Shown piece after piece: positions 58,736 to 64,000 of a stretch of DNA of 64,000 nt (positions within the stretch are counted from its first letter, which is position 1; each line of letters starts with the position of its first letter). This DNA comes from Psychrobacillus faecigallinarum (GTDB lineage Bacteria; Bacillota; Bacilli; Bacillales_A; Planococcaceae), in assembly GCF_014836595.1 (NCBI RefSeq), contig NZ_JACSQO010000006.1, forward strand, positions 1 through 64,000. The letters are read 5' to 3'. Both the position numbers and the translations under genes were made by a program. Under the pieces are notes generated by a model. The model saw only the letters and a list, made by a program, of their open reading frames with translations, made no database searches and was not told the DNA's origin.

Positions 58736-58842
58736 TGCTATGCCTGGAGAGTAAGTGATTTAGATATGTTTTGAGTTAGATGCACTGCTAAGTACTGATA
58801 GAACGCAGTTACCCTTAACCTATCAAAATCACTCGTATAGCA
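58736..58842 (+). ncRNA. candidate structured RNA between ahpC and ahpF
   Basis: TGCTAT (58736-58741) pairs with ATAGCA (58837-58842), AGTGATTT (58754-58761) with AAATCACT (58826-58833), and ACTGC (58784-58788) with GCAGT (58805-58809). Nested helices suggest a folded RNA of about 107 nt ending 11 nt before the ahpF ATG, which has no good ribosome site. I know no riboswitch class that fits. Confidence 0.35.
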
Positions 58843-58853
58843 GCAAAGAATAG

Positions 58854-60416
58854 ATGGTATTAGACAATCAAATTAAAGCACAACTACAACAATATTTAGC
58901 GTTGCTTGAAGGCGATCTTGTATTAAAGGTTAGTGTAGGTGATGATAAAGTATCTCAAGATACATTAGAGCTAGTAACAGAATTAGAAAAGATGTCATCA
59001 CGCATTTCAGTCGAGCATGTGCAATTAGAGCGCACGCCAAGTTTTAGTATAAACAAAGCTGGTGAGGAGTCAGGTGTTGTTTTTGCTGGCTTACCTTTAG
59101 GACATGAATTTACTTCATTAGTTTTGGCTTTACTTCAAGTAAGTGGCCGTGCTCCGAAAGTTGATGATGCAGTTATCAAGCGTATTCAAGCAATTAAAGA
59201 TCCAATGCACTTTGAAACTTTCGTGAGCTTAACTTGCCATAATTGTCCGGATGTAGTTCAAGCTTTTAATATTATGGCTGTGATAAACCCGAATATCTCC
59301 CATGTAATGGTTGAAGGGGGCGCATTTCAAGACGAAGTAAAAGCTAAAGATATTATGGCTGTTCCATCAGTTTTCTTAAATGGTGAAAATTTTGCAAACG
59401 GTCGTATGGAAATTGAAGACATATTAAATAAATTAGGAAATAGATCAGATGGATCTGAATTTAATGATGTAGAACCATTTGATGTTCTTGTTGTTGGTGG
59501 TGGTCCTGCGGGTGCAAGCGCAGCTATTTATGCAGCACGTAAAGGAATTCGAACGGGAATTGTGGCAGAGCGCTTTGGTGGCCAAGTAAATGACACATTA
59601 TCAATTGAAAATATCATTGGTACAAAAGCAACAGAAGGTCCTCAATTCGTTTCAAGCTTAGAAGGGCATGTAGCAGATTATCCAATTGAAGTGATGAAAT
59701 CTCAACGCGTATCCAGCATAGTACGTAAAGAGCAGGTGGAAGTAGTGCTTGAAAATGGTGCAGTGTTAAAAGGAAAAACTGTTATCCTTTCAACAGGAGC
59801 CAGATACCGCCAATTAAATGTACCAGGGGAAGAAGCGTTCAAAAATAAAGGGGTAGCATACTGCCCACACTGTGATGGTCCAATCTTCAAAGGAAAAAAT
59901 GTTGCCGTTGTAGGTGGCGGTAATTCGGGTGTTGAAGCAGCTATAGACTTAGCAGGAATAGTTAATCATGTAACAGTGCTTCAGCATAATGATGAGCTTA
60001 AAGCGGATCAAGTCCTACAGGAGCGTTTACATAGCTTATCTAATGTAACTGTACTAACAAATGCTTCCACACAGAAAATTACAGGTACGGATAAAGTAAA
60101 CGGTCTTACGTACTTAGATCGTGTAACAGGAGAAGTACATCACATTGAATTAGAAGGCGTATTTGTTCAAATCGGTCTATTACCAAATACCGAGTTTTTA
60201 CAAGGTACAATTGATTTAAACGCACATGGAGAAATAATTATAGACAAGCATGGAGCAACAAGCATGCCAGGAGTATTTGCTGCTGGTGACTGTACAGACA
60301 CAGCGTACAAACAAATCATCATCTCAATGGGAACTGGTGCAACAGCAGCGCTAGGAGCATTTGATTATATGATTCGTAACATAGCTCCCTCAAATTCTGA
60401 ACTTGTTAAAGTTTAA
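58854..60416 (+). CDS. ahpF: alkyl hydroperoxide reductase subunit F
   Basis: A 520-residue FAD flavoprotein that passes electrons from NADH to AhpC. The N-terminal tandem thioredoxin-like domain carries TCHNCP (C128, C131). The thioredoxin-reductase-like part has GGGPAG (FAD), YCPHCDG (second redox pair) and GGGNSG (NADH). The start MVLDNQIKAQLQQYLALLE matches B. subtilis AhpF. There is no clear ribosome site, and a putative RNA structure ends just upstream. Confidence 0.98.
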   Translation: MVLDNQIKAQLQQYLALLEGDLVLKVSVGDDKVSQDTLELVTELEKMSSRISVEHVQLERTPSFSINKAGEESGVVFAGLPLGHEFTSLVLALLQVSGRAPKVDDAVIKRIQAIKDPMHFETFVSLTCHNCPDVVQAFNIMAVINPNISHVMVEGGAFQDEVKAKDIMAVPSVFLNGENFANGRMEIEDILNKLGNRSDGSEFNDVEPFDVLVVGGGPAGASAAIYAARKGIRTGIVAERFGGQVNDTLSIENIIGTKATEGPQFVSSLEGHVADYPIEVMKSQRVSSIVRKEQVEVVLENGAVLKGKTVILSTGARYRQLNVPGEEAFKNKGVAYCPHCDGPIFKGKNVAVVGGGNSGVEAAIDLAGIVNHVTVLQHNDELKADQVLQERLHSLSNVTVLTNASTQKITGTDKVNGLTYLDRVTGEVHHIELEGVFVQIGLLPNTEFLQGTIDLNAHGEIIIDKHGATSMPGVFAAGDCTDTAYKQIIISMGTGATAALGAFDYMIRNIAPSNSELVKV

Positions 60417-60469
60417 TACAATTATTTATGAATAAAATATATGTCAGGAAGTAATATGAATTACTTTTT

Positions 60470-60502
60470 AAAATACCCTTTCCAATTCGAGAGGGTATTT
60501 TA
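60470..60502 (+). terminator. ahpF terminator
   Basis: AAAATACCCT / AGGGTATTTT with an 11-13 nt loop. Confidence 0.8.
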
Positions 60503-60536
60503 ATGCATATCAAGCAACCTCCTCAACCACGTGTAA

Positions 60537-60700
60537 GCAAAGGTGATGGCTTATCGCTTACCTGGAAGAAAGTTTTCGCCTAGAGCGGAAATCAAGTACA
60601 TTATACTCTAAGAAAAGCATGTATATATCATTGTTTCTTTCTTTATTGTTCGTTTTCTTTTCGTAAAAACAGGAATGATGAAATTGATTCAATCAGAATT
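60537..60700. repeat. dispersed repeat, copy C (diverged, extended)
   Basis: GGTGATGGCTTATCGCT and CGCCTAGAGCGGAAATCAA match copy B (52376-52429). Similarity continues past the palindrome: ATTATA-TCT-AGAAAA, then CATTGTTTC, then ATGAAATTGATTCA also occurs in copy B's right flank near 52500. The unit therefore seems longer than the hairpin. Confidence 0.65.
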
Positions 60701-60720
60701 AATTCACAATTTCTACATAC

Positions 60721-60749
60721 TTTAAAAAAAGGGACAATTATATTATAAT
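60721..60749 (+). promoter_or_regulatory. candidate mqo promoter
   Basis: A perfect TATAAT (60744-60749) with a weak TTTAAA at 17 nt (60721-60726). It implies a leader of about 130 nt. Confidence 0.45.
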
Positions 60750-60808
60750 AGAATAGATATTCTGAACTTATAAACAAATTTCAAGCAAAGTCATGGTTAT
60801 ATAGAGTC

Positions 60809-60859
60809 AGAAACGTTGTTAACTTAACCATTTGTTTTGGTAGCGTTAACATTGTTTCT
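60809..60859 (+). promoter_or_regulatory. imperfect 51-nt hairpin or operator in the mqo leader
   Basis: AGAAAC / GTTTCT, GTTAAC / GTTAAC and ACCA / TGGT pair in order around a 7-nt loop. It ends 17 bp before the mqo ribosome site. Confidence 0.45.
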
Positions 60860-60887
60860 GCAAATATAAAGTATAGGGATGGTAAAA

Positions 60888-62438
60888 GTGAGCAACACAG
60901 AAACTAAAACAGATGTTATCTTAATTGGTGCCGGTATTATGAGTGCGACCTTAGGGACACTTTTAAAAGAATTAGTACCGGAGTGGGATATAAAAGTATT
61001 TGAGAAGCTCGATAGTGCAGGAGAAGAAAGCTCAAATGAATGGAATAACGCTGGTACAGGACATGCAGCTCTATGTGAGCTTAACTACACTTCTGTAAAG
61101 CCAGACGGTTCTATCGATATCACAAAAGCAATCAATGTAAACGAACAGTTCCAAGTTTCTATGCAATTTTGGTCACATCTTGTAAAAAGTAAGTTAATCC
61201 AGAACCCACAGGATTTTATAATGCCTTTACCTCATATGAGTATGGTTCAGGGGAAAGAAAACGTTGAATTTTTAAAGAAACGTTTTGAAGCGATGACACA
61301 GAACCCATTGTTTGAGGGAATGGAATTCTCTGACGACTCGGAACAATTGAAAGAATGGATTCCACTAATCATGGAAAACCGTGCGGCCAATGAAGCAATT
61401 GCTGCAACTAAAATTGACTCTGGGACAGATGTAAACTTTGGCGCTTTAACACGTATGCTATTTGAACACTTAAAGAGCAAAAATGTAAAAGTGAATTACC
61501 AGCATAGTGTAGAAAATTTGAATCGTACGCCAGACGGTAAGTGGGAAGTGAAAGTGAAGAACAACGCAGAGGGGAAAATCGAGTCTCATACTGCAAAATT
61601 CGTTTTTGTCGGCGGTGGCGGAGGAAGTCTGCATCTTCTACAAAAATCAGGTATTCCAGAAGGGAAACATATTGGCGGTTTCCCAGTTAGCGGGATCTTC
61701 ATGGTATGTAACAATCCAGACGTAGTAGCGAAGCATCATGCAAAGGTATACGGTAAGGCTGCAGTTGGAGCTCCACCAATGTCTGTGCCGCATTTAGATA
61801 CTCGCTTTATTGACAATAAAAAATCACTACTATTTGGACCGTTCGCTGGTTTCTCACCAAAGTTCCTAAAAACAGGATCTATGCTGGATTTAGTTACTTC
61901 TGTTAAACCACATAACCTATTTACAATGCTAGCTGCGGGTGCAAAAGAAATGTCTTTAACAAAATATTTAGTCCAACAAGTAATGTTATCAAAAGAACAA
62001 CGTTTGGAAGAGCTACGTATATTTATCCCAGATGCTAAAGCAGAGGATTGGGATTTAGTTGTAGCAGGTCAACGTGTACAAGTTATCAAGGATACGGAAG
62101 CAGGCGGAAAAGGAACTCTTCAATTTGGTACAGAGGTTATCACAGCTGAGGATGGTTCTATTGCCGCATTATTAGGAGCTTCTCCAGGAGCTTCTACCGC
62201 TGTTCCAGTTATGTTGGATGTCCTTAAACGTTGCTTCCCAGAGCATATAAATGATTGGGAACCAAAGATTAAAGAAATGATTCCTTCTTATGGTCTGTCC
62301 TTAATGAATAATCCAGAACTACTTAAGGAAGTACATGCGGAAACAGCCGAAACGCTTAAACTTAAAGGTGAAGGAAAAACGATAGAGAACATCGAACCTT
62401 TGGAAGATGTAAAAGAAGCAATCGATGATATCATCTAA
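60888..62438 (+). CDS. mqo: malate:quinone oxidoreductase
   Basis: A 516-residue peripheral membrane FAD enzyme that oxidises malate to oxaloacetate and passes electrons to menaquinone. FAD motif: [13 protein letters not shown]; family signature: [20 protein letters not shown] chose GTG 60888 ([12 protein letters not shown]) because AGGGATGG lies at proper distance and B. subtilis Mqo starts MSN; ATG 60879 touches the ribosome site. The gene is transcribed alone. Confidence 0.97.
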   Translation: MSNTETKTDVILIGAGIMSATLGTLLKELVPEWDIKVFEKLDSAGEESSNEWNNAGTGHAALCELNYTSVKPDGSIDITKAINVNEQFQVSMQFWSHLVKSKLIQNPQDFIMPLPHMSMVQGKENVEFLKKRFEAMTQNPLFEGMEFSDDSEQLKEWIPLIMENRAANEAIAATKIDSGTDVNFGALTRMLFEHLKSKNVKVNYQHSVENLNRTPDGKWEVKVKNNAEGKIESHTAKFVFVGGGGGSLHLLQKSGIPEGKHIGGFPVSGIFMVCNNPDVVAKHHAKVYGKAAVGAPPMSVPHLDTRFIDNKKSLLFGPFAGFSPKFLKTGSMLDLVTSVKPHNLFTMLAAGAKEMSLTKYLVQQVMLSKEQRLEELRIFIPDAKAEDWDLVVAGQRVQVIKDTEAGGKGTLQFGTEVITAEDGSIAALLGASPGASTAVPVMLDVLKRCFPEHINDWEPKIKEMIPSYGLSLMNNPELLKEVHAETAETLKLKGEGKTIENIEPLEDVKEAIDDII

Positions 62439-62462
62439 GCTTTTATCCATATAAATGTGCAA

Positions 62463-62499
62463 AAAACCTACCATTTATTTAAAGATGGTAGGTTTTTTG
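62463..62499. terminator. bidirectional terminator of mqo and the SleL-like gene
   Basis: AAAACCTACCAT / ATGGTAGGTTTT, perfect 12-bp stem, with T runs on both strands between convergent genes. Confidence 0.93.
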
Positions 62500-62577
62500 T
62501 ATTAGAATAAGGAAGTAAGTGTACTTCAAATGTTCGTCCAGTAAAAGCGACTTACCTCTTAGTCCAAGGTCCAGCGC

Positions 62578-63993
62578 TTATTCTTTTAATTTCTTTACTT
62601 CAAAGTTATCATCTAACAATACCCAATTTTGAGGGAAGGGATAGCCAAGCACCCAATAGCTAATACCTCTTAAACGGTATTGTTTGACCAAGTTAAATTT
62701 AGCTTGAGCGCTACGGGCATCCTCAAACCAAACCTCGTGCTTTTGACCTTGCTCATCGGTATAGGTAAAAAAAGGAGATTGAGCGATTGAATCAAACTGA
62801 ATTCTTACTTTATGCTCAGTAGCTATTCTAACAGCTTCCTGAGGGCTAAATGTCTCCGCAATTTGTCCTTGCGCGTGAGGTATTCGCCAATCTCGTGCAT
62901 AAATTTGAAAGCCTAAAAATATTTTATCGGCTGGCATAACAGTCAAAGCGTACTCTACTACTTTCTTCATTTGATTGATAGGAGAAATTGCTTGAGGAGG
63001 TCCGCCGCGCCAACCCCATTCATACGTCATCAATATAACAAAGTCTGCAATTCTCCCATGTGCTTCATAATCATGTGCTTCATAAAGTAAACCTGACTGA
63101 GTGTCGCTAAATTTAGGAGCAACAGCTGTTGAAACAAAGTAACCTTTAGGATGTAGTGTGTCTACTGCTAGCTGGAGAAAGGCAGTATAAGCATCTCTAT
63201 CCTCCGGTAACACATTTTCCAAGTCAATATTCAAACCTCGATAGCCTTTGTCCTCCATGATCTGAAGTATATTTGCCATTAATTTTGTTAATATGTCTGG
63301 GCTAGAGAAAATGACATGCATTAGATTAGTGCCAGCTTCTGTGGAAGAAAAATTGGTGATGACCATCATCGGTACAATATCATTGGAAACAGCTGCTTCT
63401 AATACAAGTTCATCCTTTAAGGGTTCTAAATCCCCATTCTCTGTTAACTTGTATGCAAAGGGACTAATATAGGTCAGGAGAGATTGAAGACTGTTGACCG
63501 TCTGAACGGCATCTTCCTCTTTCTGATAGGTGTAGGCATTCACTTCAGTTATAGGCTTTGGTCTAGGAATAATCAATTGTGTTCCTGGGTAGAGGAGACC
63601 GGGAGTTTGGAGAGAGTTTTGACTGATTAGAGCTTGGATAGTAGTTCCGTAAAGGCTAGCAATCTGCCGTAGCGTTTCTCCGGGCTGTACCACATGAATA
63701 ATAGGAGGAATAAAAATTCGCTCACCAGGATATAAGAGATTTGGGTTAGGCAGTCTGTTAGAAGAAAGAATAGATTGTTCAGAAACACCGTATTGTTGTG
63801 CAATCGACCATAAAGTTTCTCCATTTTGAACCGTATGGTAAATCCCATAGATAGGGATGACAAGAGATTGGCCAACTAGAAGATTATTTGGATCAGGCAA
63901 TTGGTTAGCTTGTTGAATGGCATTTACATCTATTTGATAACGATTAGCAATTCCCCAAAGCGTATCACCATTATTGACGACATATATGATCAA
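62578..63993 (-). CDS. sleL: LysM-GH18 cortical fragment-lytic enzyme (SleL/YaaH-like)
   Basis: A 471-residue protein with three LysM domains (about 2-47, 51-97, 98-143, each with GDTLW/GETLR and a P-N-x-L-x-G turn) and a GH18 catalytic domain. The GH18 core GLNIDLENVLPEDRDAY carries the catalytic glutamate; MTYEWGWRGGPPQAISPI and WFEDARSAQAKFNL match B. subtilis YaaH. It degrades cortex fragments at germination. It has no signal peptide, as is usual for SleL. The start is TTG 63993; the frame is open to the window edge seven bases further, so the ribosome site cannot be seen. Confidence 0.92.
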   Translation of the reverse strand: MIIYVVNNGDTLWGIANRYQIDVNAIQQANQLPDPNNLLVGQSLVIPIYGIYHTVQNGETLWSIAQQYGVSEQSILSSNRLPNPNLLYPGERIFIPPIIHVVQPGETLRQIASLYGTTIQALISQNSLQTPGLLYPGTQLIIPRPKPITEVNAYTYQKEEDAVQTVNSLQSLLTYISPFAYKLTENGDLEPLKDELVLEAAVSNDIVPMMVITNFSSTEAGTNLMHVIFSSPDILTKLMANILQIMEDKGYRGLNIDLENVLPEDRDAYTAFLQLAVDTLHPKGYFVSTAVAPKFSDTQSGLLYEAHDYEAHGRIADFVILMTYEWGWRGGPPQAISPINQMKKVVEYALTVMPADKIFLGFQIYARDWRIPHAQGQIAETFSPQEAVRIATEHKVRIQFDSIAQSPFFTYTDEQGQKHEVWFEDARSAQAKFNLVKQYRLRGISYWVLGYPFPQNWVLLDDNFEVKKLKE

Positions 63994-64000
63994 TGGGCAG

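Noticed and set aside
42483..64000. CRISPR array, prophage, transposase or serine recombinase in the accessory region
   Set aside because: I looked through all larger frames and the gaps; none encodes such a protein and no regular repeat-spacer array occurs.

Overview
The window is the replication-origin region of a low-GC, endospore-forming Firmicute of the order Bacillales. The gene content and order (rrn / HD-GYP gene / gyrA-gyrB-recF-yaaA-dnaN-dnaA / oriC / rpmH-rnpA-yidC-jag-mnmE-mnmG-rsmG-noc-soj-spo0J ... walRKHIJ-htrA-rlmH) match the Bacillus subtilis origin. The small DUF951 and CxxH/CxxC proteins and the HD-GYP gene beside gyrA suggest the family Planococcaceae (Psychrobacillus/Lysinibacillus-like); that placement is inference. 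Spore genes (yyaC, cwlJ, sleL, the yidC/spoIIIJ-jag pair) show a spore former.

Region 1 (1-10.3 kb) is the left replichore, all on the minus strand: the 5' end of a 16S rRNA gene with its leader and promoter, a degenerate HD-GYP protein, gyrA, gyrB, recF, yaaA, dnaN and dnaA. The origin is bipartite around dnaA. About ten DnaA boxes lie between dnaA and rpmH. A DnaA-box / GC spacer / DnaA-trio / AT-rich unwinding region lies between dnaA and dnaN.

Region 2 (10.8-42.5 kb) is the right replichore, almost all on the plus strand. It holds RNase P protein and membrane insertase genes, tRNA-modification genes (mnmE, mnmG), rsmG, nucleoid occlusion and chromosome partitioning (noc, soj, spo0J with parS sites), a block with yyaC, an MscS channel, ychF and rpsF-ssb-rpsR, then yybS-gdpP-rplI-dnaB, purA, a secreted M23/LysM/G5 endopeptidase, the essential WalRKHIJ cell-wall two-component operon, an HtrA protease, and rlmH preceded by a small CxxH/CxxC gene embedded in a DnaA-box cluster.

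Region 3 (42.5-64 kb) is accessory. It starts exactly at the 3' end of rlmH, where a 1.2-kb segment with a metallo-beta-lactamase-fold gene is bounded by two copies of the rlmH 3' terminal sequence, like the attachment sites of staphylococcal cassette chromosomes. After it come two short-chain dehydrogenases, TetR and MarR regulators, cwlJ, two ECF sigma/anti-sigma pairs (one SigV-RsiV-like and followed by a polysaccharide deacetylase, suggesting lysozyme resistance), a truncated transporter, an ECF-transporter S component, an inactive-looking M50 relative, ahpC-ahpF, mqo and a SleL-type spore cortex enzyme. Three copies of a dispersed palindromic repeat occur here. No CRISPR array, transposase, prophage, recombinase or tRNA gene was seen.

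Most core-gene calls are secure from motifs and synteny. Regulatory sites, RNA structures and the att-like repeats are pattern-based inferences.
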